Position numbers and translations under genes: made by a program. DNA of 64,000 nucleotides, from the NCBI RefSeq assembly GCF_024346315.1, contig NZ_JAGQCS010000005.1, forward strand, positions 124,001 to 188,000, in the 5' to 3' direction. This document shows positions 26,691 through 35,327 of this stretch, piece after piece. Numbering within the stretch: the first letter of the stretch is position 1; each line of letters opens with the position of its first letter. Origin of the DNA: Cyanobium sp. ATX 6F1. GTDB taxonomy: Bacteria > Cyanobacteriota > Cyanobacteriia > PCC-6307 > Cyanobiaceae. Below the pieces are notes generated by a model. The model was given only the letters and a program-made list of their open reading frames with translations, did not search any database and was not told where the DNA came from.

Positions 26691-28082
26691 TCAGAAAAGT
26701 GTTGCCGCTTGACGTCCCTGTCGCTTGATGTGTTCCGACTGCCAGACAAGTACCACGAGCAGCAACCAACCGACAGCCCAAAGTCCGATCGCCATCGGTC
26801 TCCCGGCGGAGGATCCCATCGTTTCCCGGATCCAGCCCGGCCAGAACGTCCAGGTCATCGCCGGCTGGAGAAAGCGATCGACGAGCAGGGCGCTGCTGGA
26901 AAACGCCACGAGCCGCGCTCCCCACTCCATCGCATAGCGCGCCGCGAACAGGCGGGGCTGCTGTTCAACGGGGATCACCGCTTGCCAGAGGCACTGCAGA
27001 GCGGCTCCGCTGATCGGAACGCCCACGGAAAAAAGGGCAAGTCCAAAAAACCAGACCACGGACATCCGCTCAAACACCACAAGACCAGCGCCGATCAAGA
27101 TCACGCTTTGAAAGGCCAGGGCTGAAAGAAGCGCCGCAGCCCAGTGCCGACGCTGCACCATCCGCCAAGCAACGACACCCATCACAAACCCGGCCGCCCC
27201 GACCAGAAGGGCGACCCCGAGGCGGGTGACGCCGCTGGCCGTGAGCACCCAGGCGGGGAAAAGGATTTCACAAGCAGCCATCGCAAAGGACACGGTGGTG
27301 CTCAGCAGTAGCAATGGTCTGGTCAGGGCGCCCATCCAGAGCTCGGCCACACCGGCCCGCAGACCAGGCATCCAGGTCTGGCGCGGCTGAAGGGGGACGA
27401 GAGCGGCCCTCGGCCAGCGGACCAGGCCCACGCAGACCAGCGCCACCAGACAGGTGCCACCGTCGAGGGCCAGAGCCCCCGCCAGCCCGCCGATCCCCAC
27501 CAACACAGCTCCCAGCAGGGGGGCCGTTGCCATCACCAGTCCATCACCGCTGGCGAACAGGCCGTTGGCCCTGCCCAGCTGCTCGATCGGAACCATCTGC
27601 GGGATGAGGCTCGCGAAACAAAGCACCAGCGTCGCTTCCGCGACAGCCGCGACAGACAGGAGAGCCAGGATCAGGCTGAGGGGAGCCGTCTCGCGGTAAA
27701 GAGCAAGCGCCAGCAGCAAGGTGACGGTTCCACCTAGGCCATTGGCGAGGACCATGACGCGGCGCCGGGGCCAACCGGCCAGCCTTCGACCCAGCAAGGG
27801 CAACGCCAGCAGCTTGGCTAGCAGGATCACGATCGCCACCGTCGTGAAACTGGCCAGCTGGCCATCTCGCTGGAACAACCAAAGGCCGAGCGCATACAGG
27901 CTCGTCTGGGTTCCGAAGTTGGACACCAGCTGACCTGCCCACAGAACAGTGAAGGCTCTCGGCAAGCGAATGCCTTGCAAGGGGGGCTGGATCCTAGGAG
28001 CGTGTCCCTCTCGGACAGGCCAGCATCCTGTTAAGTCCGATGGCGGCAAGCCACTGATCGATGGCCCCCTTGGGTGAGCCAA
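26691..28082 (-). CDS. MFS transporter, probable product exporter
   Basis: A protein of up to 463 residues with about 12 hydrophobic segments and major-facilitator features: a cytoplasmic-loop motif GRRLAGWPRRRVMVLAN after the second or third helix, and a first helix beginning AFTVLWAGQLVSNFGTQTS, an arrangement common in the EntS-like efflux group. The first 30 or so residues look unlike the family, so translation may begin later, for example at the GTG near residue 23. Location between the Rieske oxygenase and PKS genes on the same strand suggests it exports the cluster's product. Confidence 0.8.
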   Translation of the reverse strand: MAHPRGPSISGLPPSDLTGCWPVREGHAPRIQPPLQGIRLPRAFTVLWAGQLVSNFGTQTSLYALGLWLFQRDGQLASFTTVAIVILLAKLLALPLLGRRLAGWPRRRVMVLANGLGGTVTLLLALALYRETAPLSLILALLSVAAVAEATLVLCFASLIPQMVPIEQLGRANGLFASGDGLVMATAPLLGAVLVGIGGLAGALALDGGTCLVALVCVGLVRWPRAALVPLQPRQTWMPGLRAGVAELWMGALTRPLLLLSTTVSFAMAACEILFPAWVLTASGVTRLGVALLVGAAGFVMGVVAWRMVQRRHWAAALLSALAFQSVILIGAGLVVFERMSVVWFFGLALFSVGVPISGAALQCLWQAVIPVEQQPRLFAARYAMEWGARLVAFSSSALLVDRFLQPAMTWTFWPGWIRETMGSSAGRPMAIGLWAVGWLLLVVLVWQSEHIKRQGRQAATLF

Positions 28083-28163
28083 GGCGCGGCTGAGCCGATG
28101 GAGCGAGCGTGAGGGGCCTGCCGAGCAGTTTCATCGCTGAACCTGAGTCTGTACCTGCACGCT

Positions 28164-29375
28164 TCAAGCGTCGGAGTTCTCCTGCCCGTTCAACTGAGCC
28201 AGAGCATCCCAATAGGCCTCTCTGAACCAGGCAATGCGCTGCTCCTCAAGCCCGAGCAAAGGCTCCTCGATCATTGAGCCTGCAGTCATCTGCATCGCCT
28301 CGCAGATCACGTGATCCTCATTGGTAATGCGCCTTAAATAAATCCCAACAAAAAACGGCAGCCAGAGGTCTGTCCATCTCCGGAACAGAAGGTGAAACCA
28401 AGAAGCTTTAGGGCCCTGAAATGGCACCTGGTAGTACCAGCTACGGACGACGGTGGAATCGAAAGCCACGGGGATGTACTGTGTAATTGATACATACCAT
28501 GTGTAAAGAACACGATAGTGATTAACCAAAAAGTTTGGGAAAATATTTAGGACCCTATAGGCATCAGGCCGATAGTCTTCGTCTTTGCAATTATTGGCCA
28601 TGACCGACAAGTCGTTAGGCTTTCCATTGTGGAAAAATCCACTATGCGGTTCGAATCTTGGATAATAGGCTTCTTTGGGATCAAGGTATCCATCCTTCCC
28701 GAAACTAGTAGGATGGACGGCTACTGCGTGGTACTCCTCAAGCGTGATTTCATAAAGAAGTTTCCAATTCGCTTTAACGACGCTGGAGGCGAAAGCCGGC
28801 CGAATGCCAGGTCGACAGAACGTCTGCAGAATTGGCCAGGCTTCGCCGAGATACTCCTCAAGACTTTTATTGTGGTTGGAGAGTGGGGAATCTGCTTTGG
28901 TGTCAGGCTCGGATCTCGTCAAATTCTGGAGAGGAAACCTACCGAAGATCAGCACACCGCAGGTGGCGATCTCAACCTCCCTAAGCCTTGCGCCCAGCTG
29001 CTTCGGGGAAACACCAAATAGCTTCTTGCACTGGGGAATGCCCACCGCTTCCCCTTCTTGGTTGTAGATCCAGTGGTGGAACGCACAACGGACCAGACCA
29101 GACCCCTTCGCTGCCGTGCGAATCGGGTAAAAGCGATGACGGCAAACATTCTCGAAGCCCTTGATCGATGCCCCAAACCGCTGAACAAACACCGATGCTC
29201 CGCCCAAGGTGCAGCGAATCCAATCGTTGTCGTTGGGGATGTCCGTACTGAGGCCCAGCAACGTCCAGCTCTGGCCCAGGGCGGCTTGTTCGCTTACATA
29301 GGCCTCAGGGTCCCTGATTGAGCGGGCCCAATCAGATCGATGCTTCCAACTCATTCGAGAAGTTATGCCTGCCAT
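28164..29375 (-). CDS. Rieske non-heme iron oxygenase, alpha-subunit type
   Basis: A 403-residue oxygenase. The Rieske cluster ligands are CRH near residue 78 and CAFHHW about 17 residues later (CxH-x16-17-CxxH). The mononuclear iron site is suggested by EEYHAVAVH near residue 214, matching the ExYHxxxxH helix of aromatic-ring-hydroxylase catalytic domains. Such enzymes use electrons from a ferredoxin to hydroxylate, desaturate or cyclise substrates; no dedicated reductase is encoded nearby. It follows the dimetal oxidase gene on the same strand, with the plus-strand PPTase gene between them. GC content is lower than in the PKS genes. Start could be ATG at 29375 or 29354. A tailoring role on the fatty/polyketide chain is inferred. 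Confidence 0.85.
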   Translation of the reverse strand: MAGITSRMSWKHRSDWARSIRDPEAYVSEQAALGQSWTLLGLSTDIPNDNDWIRCTLGGASVFVQRFGASIKGFENVCRHRFYPIRTAAKGSGLVRCAFHHWIYNQEGEAVGIPQCKKLFGVSPKQLGARLREVEIATCGVLIFGRFPLQNLTRSEPDTKADSPLSNHNKSLEEYLGEAWPILQTFCRPGIRPAFASSVVKANWKLLYEITLEEYHAVAVHPTSFGKDGYLDPKEAYYPRFEPHSGFFHNGKPNDLSVMANNCKDEDYRPDAYRVLNIFPNFLVNHYRVLYTWYVSITQYIPVAFDSTVVRSWYYQVPFQGPKASWFHLLFRRWTDLWLPFFVGIYLRRITNEDHVICEAMQMTAGSMIEEPLLGLEEQRIAWFREAYWDALAQLNGQENSDA

Positions 29376-29495
29376 TCAAACTGAAGCCACCACAATCAAT
29401 AGTATGACAAAATTAGCTGTCTTGAATACGTCCGGGTCAATTCGCCACTGGATCTTGTGGATTGACCACGAGCTAAAGATTGGAATGGTTTCGTA

Positions 29496-30191
29496 ATGCC
29501 TGCAACCGTGGTCCTTCACCCCAAGGCCTGGTGGCCGGAGAGACCATGGGGTGAGCTCGATCCATCGCCAGCTGCAGCTCCGACTCTCTGGCTAATCGAT
29601 CGTCGTCAGGACGGTTTGGCAGAACTTCGACCGGAGCTCCTGCGTCTCTTGGCCCCGGAGGAAAAAGCCAGATTCGAGAGGTTGCGGCGGCCCGATGATC
29701 GCGACAGGTTCCTGCTCGGCCGTGCTGCCCTGCGGCTTCTGCTGGGCGCCCTGTGTGGCGTGGAGCCCGCCGGGCTGGAGCTGTTGGTCGGCCCCCATGG
29801 CAAGCCCCGGCTAGCGGCTGTCACCGCCTCACAAATGCCCCTCAGACCGCCAGAATTCAATGTCGCCCACTCTGGCGATCTCGTGCTGCTGGGTGTCCAC
29901 GCCACCCGGCCGGTTGGGGTTGATGTGGAGTGGCACCGCCCAAGCCTGCCATGGCAGCAGATCGCCAGCCGCTGCCTGGCGTCGGCAGTCTGCCAGCAGA
30001 TAGAGGCGTTACCTCCGCCTGCAAGGCTGCCGGCCTTTCTGCGTCACTGGTGTCGGCTCGAGGCTGAGCTGAAGGCGCGGGGAACTGGCTTCGCGACCTC
30101 GCCAGAACAAAAAAAGGCCTCCCTGTCAGAGGTCGTCCTTCATGATCTTCGGCTTCCGGAGGGCTACAGCGGCGCCGCTGCCTTGGTGTGA
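29496..30191 (+). CDS. 4'-Phosphopantetheinyl transferase, Sfp/HetI-like
   Basis: A 231-residue Sfp-type transferase that would convert apo-ACPs to holo form with the phosphopantetheine arm of CoA. Family motifs are present: GPHGKPRL, FNVAHSGDLVLLGV, GVDVEWHRP (Mg-binding Asp and Glu) and WCRLEAELKARGTG. The last usually reads W-x-x-KEA-x-x-K; here Leu replaces the first Lys while Glu and the second Lys remain. The gene is the only plus-strand one inside the cluster and shares a 120-base divergent region with the Rieske gene. It should activate the ACPs of the free carrier and both PKSs. Confidence 0.9.
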   Translation: MPATVVLHPKAWWPERPWGELDPSPAAAPTLWLIDRRQDGLAELRPELLRLLAPEEKARFERLRRPDDRDRFLLGRAALRLLLGALCGVEPAGLELLVGPHGKPRLAAVTASQMPLRPPEFNVAHSGDLVLLGVHATRPVGVDVEWHRPSLPWQQIASRCLASAVCQQIEALPPPARLPAFLRHWCRLEAELKARGTGFATSPEQKKASLSEVVLHDLRLPEGYSGAAALV

Positions 30192-30203
30192 GATCTCACT
30201 TCT

Positions 30204-31643
30204 CTAGTGTTGGTCAAGCTGAGCCAAGGTGGGACGCATAGCCTCGAAGGCTTGACGGTTGACCCTGAGGCTTTTCACAATGGATGCACCTGATGCCATC
30301 AAACCCAGTTCTCGGTTGATGGGCCAGAGATAGGACATCGGTTTGAAGGCCTGGCGCATTGTTGTGTGCAGCTTTTGATGGTATTTGAGATTCACATGAT
30401 GTCCTTCGTGCTCCTGACACAAAGACTGCTCAAGCCAGTACAGAGCCTCCTGATGGGGAAGACCATACAGAGAAGACCTTAGGATCTGGTAGAGGGGGAG
30501 AATGAATGTGCTGTCACTTCTGAAGATTCCAGGCAGCACAGCAGATAGCCCACCCAACATCATCTGCTGGCCTCGATAGAAAATCAGATTGGCCATAAGA
30601 TGCTCGTAGGCCGTGGGCCTTGGGAACTCCTTGTACAAGTCCTGAGAGATTAGCTGTGATGTCGTTGTATGAAATGACTCGTCAAGCATGTGGTAATAGG
30701 AGATAGCCGTTGGTGCCGGAATGAAGTCACCCGCACGCTCCAGGCTTCGGTGAAACTGAAAATAAGAATGCTCATAGTTCTTTAGAAGAATATTAGCCAG
30801 ATAGCGAATCGCATAGAAAAAGCAGGCCGAGAAAGGAGAGGCCCCAAAGCTGATGGTCATGATTCGCGACAGCGAAGCAGGAACAACCTGGCCAAGTAAA
30901 CCAGCCCGCTGTACCGGTATGGGCTTACCGCTTCTCTGCTGAGAACGGAGAAAATCCGAATAGGAGCAAGACCCTCCTCCGCTTGAAAGCTTAAGGATCA
31001 TCAGGCGGCAAGCTTCGTCTTGAAGCTTTGTCCAGTTCAGCGCTGGAATCTTCAAGCTGAGAAGAGAGGGTGGCGCGCTGGAATTCTTTGTGTTTCTGCG
31101 CGAAGTCGCGCTTAAGCTGCTTAGACGAGGACGGACAATCCGCTCAGAGCCAAACAAGGCCTTTCTGGTTGCATAACCAATGGCATGAAATGCATGAATA
31201 TGCTGATGCTCTTGCTCTGTTTCGAGAGATAGCTCACTGCAGAGTGCTCCAAATCCTCCAACCGCAGAGAAAACGCCCTCTGTTACGTTATTATAGAGAA
31301 CTGCATTGGCTTCCGTCGCGGCAGTCTGGTTGTATTGCGTGACCCAATAGAGATGATTCAACGCCAGCTTCTGCTCAGGCGTAGATTGTCTATACAGGTT
31401 AGTGCCAAAAAACAAGGAAAGCTCCTGCGGCCCCCAATAATGAGAGCGATTGGCTTCATAACAATAGCCACCCTCAATAGACTCGATCTTTTCCGTGTAG
31501 CGAGATTCGCAATTATTTCTATAAGTTGTTTCAGCCAAGATCTCATGTCGCTGCAGGGGGGAAGCTGCTCCCTGCTCTGACTGGATTTGGGTCGTATCGA
31601 CGGGAGCTGGCATAGCACTATAATCGCTTTGAGCGCAATTCAA
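30204..31643 (-). CDS. AurF-family dimetal oxidase, CylC-like
   Basis: A 479-residue protein with two copies of a dimetal-carboxylate signature. Glu291 is followed 29 residues later by DESFH (321-325), which fits the AurF motif E-x28-37-DExxH. Glu111 is followed 30 residues later by TEQEH (142-146), the same spacing with Thr for the first Asp. A further EHEGHH lies at 411-416. FAAL, free ACP and this gene are adjacent in that order, the same trio as CylA, CylB and CylC of cylindrocyclophane biosynthesis, where CylC chlorinates an unactivated carbon of decanoyl-ACP. Halogenation, hydroxylation or desaturation of an acyl-ACP are therefore all possible. AurF-family membership is well supported by the motifs; halogenase activity is inference. 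GC content is lower than in the PKS genes. Confidence 0.75.
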   Translation of the reverse strand: MNCAQSDYSAMPAPVDTTQIQSEQGAASPLQRHEILAETTYRNNCESRYTEKIESIEGGYCYEANRSHYWGPQELSLFFGTNLYRQSTPEQKLALNHLYWVTQYNQTAATEANAVLYNNVTEGVFSAVGGFGALCSELSLETEQEHQHIHAFHAIGYATRKALFGSERIVRPRLSSLSATSRRNTKNSSAPPSLLSLKIPALNWTKLQDEACRLMILKLSSGGGSCSYSDFLRSQQRSGKPIPVQRAGLLGQVVPASLSRIMTISFGASPFSACFFYAIRYLANILLKNYEHSYFQFHRSLERAGDFIPAPTAISYYHMLDESFHTTTSQLISQDLYKEFPRPTAYEHLMANLIFYRGQQMMLGGLSAVLPGIFRSDSTFILPLYQILRSSLYGLPHQEALYWLEQSLCQEHEGHHVNLKYHQKLHTTMRQAFKPMSYLWPINRELGLMASGASIVKSLRVNRQAFEAMRPTLAQLDQH

Positions 31644-31683
31644 ACAGAAACCAACATTGCCCAGTGGCCCTGAGATGATGGGA

Positions 31684-31950
31684 CTAGCTTAAAGAAGTTG
31701 ACGCGATCTCCTCAGCAAGGCCACCACTGAGACTTTCAATTGTCGTGTAATTATAAAGAAGGGTCGGATTGATCCTGCGTCCTAACCACTCTTCCAGATC
31801 GCCCGTCAAACTGATTGCCAAGGAGGAGTCCAATCCCAATTCTTGAAAGTTGGCCGTGGGATCAATCGTGTCTACAGGCACTTCAAGAAGATCCGCAAGA
31901 TAATGGATTAACCAGGTATCGATATCTTGCGCCGTGATTGCAGTAGCCAT
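31684..31950 (-). CDS. Free-standing acyl carrier protein
   Basis: An 88-residue acidic carrier protein with the phosphopantetheine site in LGLDSSLA, serine near residue 42, and the normal four-helix length. It sits between the FAAL gene and the dimetal oxidase gene on the same strand, as CylB does in cylindrocyclophane clusters. The FAAL would load it with a free fatty acid as the acyl adenylate, and the bound acyl chain would be the substrate of the oxidase before transfer to a PKS. It starts 138 bases after the FAAL stop. Confidence 0.92.
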   Translation of the reverse strand: MATAITAQDIDTWLIHYLADLLEVPVDTIDPTANFQELGLDSSLAISLTGDLEEWLGRRINPTLLYNYTTIESLSGGLAEEIASTSLS

Positions 31951-32088
31951 GGTACACGCTTCTCCATATTATTAACTTAGAACTTAGCACAAGAGCAATC
32001 GCCTTTAAGCAATTGATCAGCAGACCACCACGACCTAAGGATAGTTGCCACACCCCATCGCCAGGGCCGGCTCTCCAGCCGCCAGGGT

Positions 32089-33933
32089 TCACTCCCCCAG
32101 CCCCAGAAGGTCTGCGGAGACGGCCACCCGTTCTGATTGGGCTGAGGGCAGGATCCAGGAATGAACGACAGCAAGACTCCCACTGAGAAACTCACTCCGA
32201 CAGTCAGCCCGTCTGACTTTGCCACTCGTTGTCCTGGGGATCGTGGCGGGCCTGATCAAAACCACCGCCTGGACACGGACACCATGCACGGAGAGAACGC
32301 GCCGGCGGATTGTCTCGGTGCATTGGATCAAATGAATCGACCGGAGCGCCTTCCCCTCAATTTCCTGAACAACGACCACCTGCTCACTTCCCTCCCCCTC
32401 CAGGGAGAACGCCGCCCCACCACCAGACTGCAAGCCGCTGAAGCAGCGCTCAACGGTCAGCTCGATCTCATGGGGATACAAGGTTTTCCCTTGGAGAATG
32501 ATAATGTCCTTGATCCGTCCGGTAATGAAGAGGTTGTCATCCTGTATGAATCCCAGGTCTCCTGTTCGAAGGAATGGACCCATCCCAGAATCAGCCAATG
32601 TGGCTGAAAAGGTTTGCTCTGTTTCGAGCCCGCGATTCCGGTAGCCCCTGGCCACACTCGCTCCTTGAACCCAGATTTCTCCAACCCGATCGGCAGGGCA
32701 ACGGGCTCGATTCAAGGGATCGACGATCAGAACCTGATGATGAAGACCCTCACGCCCGCAGCCCACGATGGTGAGGCTCTGGTCAGAGGGAGCCGTGGAG
32801 GGCACAACCCGGTTGACCATCAGATCCGGCCGGCTGACGGTTTTCACAACGATCGGCCTCCGATCCCTGATCCCTGTGACAAAGAGCGTAGCTTCGGCCA
32901 AGCCATAGCATGGATAGAAGGCTTGGGGATTAAATCCACAACCAGCAAAGCGATCTGAAAAACGCCGGATCGTATCCCATCGAACAGTTTCTGCGCCCGT
33001 GAAGGCAAGGGTCCAGCTGCTCAGATCCAATTGCTCACGCTGGTCGTCTCTGATCTTCTGAACACACAATTCATAGGCAAAGTTAGGGCCACCACTGCTC
33101 GTTGCCCTGTAGTGACTGATTGCCTGCAGCCACCTGAATGGCCTCTGGATGAAGTGAAAAGGAGACATCAGAATGCAAGGCCTGCCAATATAAAGCATCT
33201 GCAAAATGTTTCCGATCAAACCCATGTCATGAAAATGGGGGAGCCAGCCCATTCCCATGGTGCTCTGATCATGCTGAAAGGCCTGCCGGATCAGCTCTTC
33301 GTTGGCAAGAACATTGGCGTGGGACACCACAACCCCCCTGGGGGCGCCGGTGGTACCCGAGGTGTATTGGTAGAACGCCGCGGAATCAACGGAACGATCG
33401 GGATGATGCCAGCTGGGATCCTGGTCCCCAGTGAGGTGATCGGTGGCCAGCCAACGCAGCGGCCGCGCCCATTCGCAGGTGGTGGCACCCTTTTGCAGGG
33501 TCTCCAGAATGTCGGAACGGGTCAAGACCAAGCTGGTGCCGGCATCGCGGAGGATCGCCGAGAGGCCTTCGAGCCTCTTCAAGCCTGGTGGCGTTTGAAG
33601 CGGGATCGCCACGAGGCCGGCGTAGAGGCAACCGAAGAAAGCCTCGATGAAGCTCAGACCTGGTTGATAAAGCAGACCAACCGCCTCAGATCCAGGCTCA
33701 CAGACCTGCAACCAAGCGCCGATCCGTCGGGCTTGTTGATCAAGTTGGAGGTAGGTGATTTCCTCCGCCTCCCGCTCTCCATCGCTCAAAAAGACGTAAG
33801 CCACGCACTCTGGCTGGTGCCGAGCCCTGTAGCGAAGGAGATCGACCAGGGTCTGAACGGGCTGTTTTGTCAGCCCTCCCCCCCCACAGCCAGCAGGCGG
33901 CCAGGGCCAGGAACCAGCGGGCGGCTCGATCAC
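32089..33933 (-). CDS. Fatty acyl-AMP ligase (FAAL), CylA-like
   Basis: A 614-residue adenylate-forming enzyme that activates a free fatty acid with ATP and passes it to a carrier protein. Visible features are the ATP-binding loop YTSGTTGAPRG, the FAAL-type region FYPCYGLAEATLFVTG, TGDLGFI, and a C-terminal TTSGKVRR with the adenylation lysine. The GTG at 33933 was chosen because it overlaps the P450 stop as GTGA; a longer reading from 34092 runs through the P450 gene. Length and sequence style match FAALs rather than CoA ligases. It supplies the starter acyl group for the ACP encoded downstream. Confidence 0.9.
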   Translation of the reverse strand: MIEPPAGSWPWPPAGCGGGGLTKQPVQTLVDLLRYRARHQPECVAYVFLSDGEREAEEITYLQLDQQARRIGAWLQVCEPGSEAVGLLYQPGLSFIEAFFGCLYAGLVAIPLQTPPGLKRLEGLSAILRDAGTSLVLTRSDILETLQKGATTCEWARPLRWLATDHLTGDQDPSWHHPDRSVDSAAFYQYTSGTTGAPRGVVVSHANVLANEELIRQAFQHDQSTMGMGWLPHFHDMGLIGNILQMLYIGRPCILMSPFHFIQRPFRWLQAISHYRATSSGGPNFAYELCVQKIRDDQREQLDLSSWTLAFTGAETVRWDTIRRFSDRFAGCGFNPQAFYPCYGLAEATLFVTGIRDRRPIVVKTVSRPDLMVNRVVPSTAPSDQSLTIVGCGREGLHHQVLIVDPLNRARCPADRVGEIWVQGASVARGYRNRGLETEQTFSATLADSGMGPFLRTGDLGFIQDDNLFITGRIKDIIILQGKTLYPHEIELTVERCFSGLQSGGGAAFSLEGEGSEQVVVVQEIEGKALRSIHLIQCTETIRRRVLSVHGVRVQAVVLIRPATIPRTTSGKVRRADCRSEFLSGSLAVVHSWILPSAQSERVAVSADLLGLGE

Positions 33934-35327
33934 AAGCGCCGCAGCTTCACCCGCACCCCATTGACGGAGCGCAAGGTCAACCGCGCCACCAGCTCGGGAC
34001 TGTGGCCTGGATCCGGCAGGATCTCGTAGCGGCGCACCAGTTCGGCCAGCACCAGCAGCGCCTCTTGCAGGGCGAAGGCCGCACCGGGGCACTTGCGCGG
34101 CCCGAGGCCGAAGGGCAGGAATGCCTCCCGCGCCATTCGGCGCTCCTCGGTGCTGGCCTGGTCGGCCAGGAAACGCTCGGGTCGAAAGCTGTTCGGATCG
34201 CTCCAGTGCTGCTCGTGCCGCTGGATCACCCAGGGGGAGATGGTCAACAGGGAGCCCACAGGGCAGCGCTGATCGAGCAGGTTGGTGGTCAGCTGGGCTT
34301 CACGCATGAAAAAGCTCACGGGGGGGTAGAGCCTGAGGGTTTCGTTGAACAGGGCCGCTCCGTAGGGCAGCTGGCGTAGGGCCTCGAAGCCCAGGGGGCC
34401 GTTCTGACCCGCCAGGGCCGCCGTCACCTCTTGCCGCAGGCGCCCCTGCGCCTCCGGAACCTGGGACAGCAGATACACCGCCATGGCCAGGGCACTGGCG
34501 GAGGTTTCATGGCCCGCCAGAAAGAGAAAGCAGACCTGATCGACCAACTCCTCCAGGCTGAAGGAACTGCCTGTGAGCGGATCGCGGGCCTCCAGCAGGG
34601 CCTGGAGCAGATCCTGGCTGCTCGCTGCCTGGCCAGGGGCGGAACCAGAGAGGCGCGCCTCGATCGCCTGGCGGATCCAGACTCTGATCCGCCGGGCATG
34701 GGTGGCCAGGTAGCGATTGAGCAAACTCTGGGGCAGACGCAACAAGCGCAACATCACCGCTTGACCGGCCCGTCGTTGGTAGCGCGAGAAGTCTTCAAAG
34801 ATCACAGCCGCCTCAGGCCCCGCCAGCGGCCGCGACAAAATTGTGCGAACGATCACATCGGCGGCCACCAGGGTCATCTCGGCGTCGATCCCCACGGTGC
34901 GGCCATCAGCCAGGGGGTCGAGCCGCGCGATCAGATCATGGGTGGCCGCCTCCATCTGGGGGAACACTCGCTGCAGCTGGGCCACCTGGAACGCCTGATC
35001 CACCAGGCGCCGTTGCCGCTCCCACTCCGTTCCGTTCACTGAGAAGATCGCCCGGCCGATCAGGGGCTGGAGCACCCAGAGCGTGAACGGATGCTTCGGA
35101 AATTGCTCCACCTGCTCCACCATCAGCCGACGGACAGCCGCGGGCTGATTGACCAGGAACAGGTTGAACCCGAAGAACCGAATCCCGCCGATCGGAATCT
35201 GAAAATCCCAGGCATTCAGCAGGCCCAACCAGGAATGAAGGCCGCGAATCAATCGAATCAGGTAGTTCGGCGTAAAGGGCTCTGGGCGGGGATGGACAGG
35301 CTCAAACGCGAAAGGGCAAGGCATCAT
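33930..35327 (-). CDS. Cytochrome P450
   Basis: A 465-residue bacterial P450. The I-helix motif is AGHETS (near residue 274), the K-helix ExxR is ETLR (near 335), and the heme loop is FLPFGLGPRKCPG with the cysteine ligand near 410. It lacks an N-terminal membrane anchor and so should be soluble or peripheral, using a ferredoxin for electrons. The start overlaps the upstream hydrolase stop (ATGA) and the stop overlaps the FAAL start (GTGA), so the three are translated together. It probably oxidises the fatty or polyketide chain. Sequence style resembles CYP110/CYP120-like cyanobacterial fatty-acid or terpenoid hydroxylases, which is only an impression. Confidence 0.93.
   Translation of the reverse strand: MMPCPFAFEPVHPRPEPFTPNYLIRLIRGLHSWLGLLNAWDFQIPIGGIRFFGFNLFLVNQPAAVRRLMVEQVEQFPKHPFTLWVLQPLIGRAIFSVNGTEWERQRRLVDQAFQVAQLQRVFPQMEAATHDLIARLDPLADGRTVGIDAEMTLVAADVIVRTILSRPLAGPEAAVIFEDFSRYQRRAGQAVMLRLLRLPQSLLNRYLATHARRIRVWIRQAIEARLSGSAPGQAASSQDLLQALLEARDPLTGSSFSLEELVDQVCFLFLAGHETSASALAMAVYLLSQVPEAQGRLRQEVTAALAGQNGPLGFEALRQLPYGAALFNETLRLYPPVSFFMREAQLTTNLLDQRCPVGSLLTISPWVIQRHEQHWSDPNSFRPERFLADQASTEERRMAREAFLPFGLGPRKCPGAAFALQEALLVLAELVRRYEILPDPGHSPELVARLTLRSVNGVRVKLRRL

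Noticed and set aside
33934-34092. Longer N-terminus for the FAAL
   Set aside because: It would lie within the P450 coding region in another frame with Arg/Gly-rich sequence; the GTG at 33933 overlaps the P450 stop neatly.
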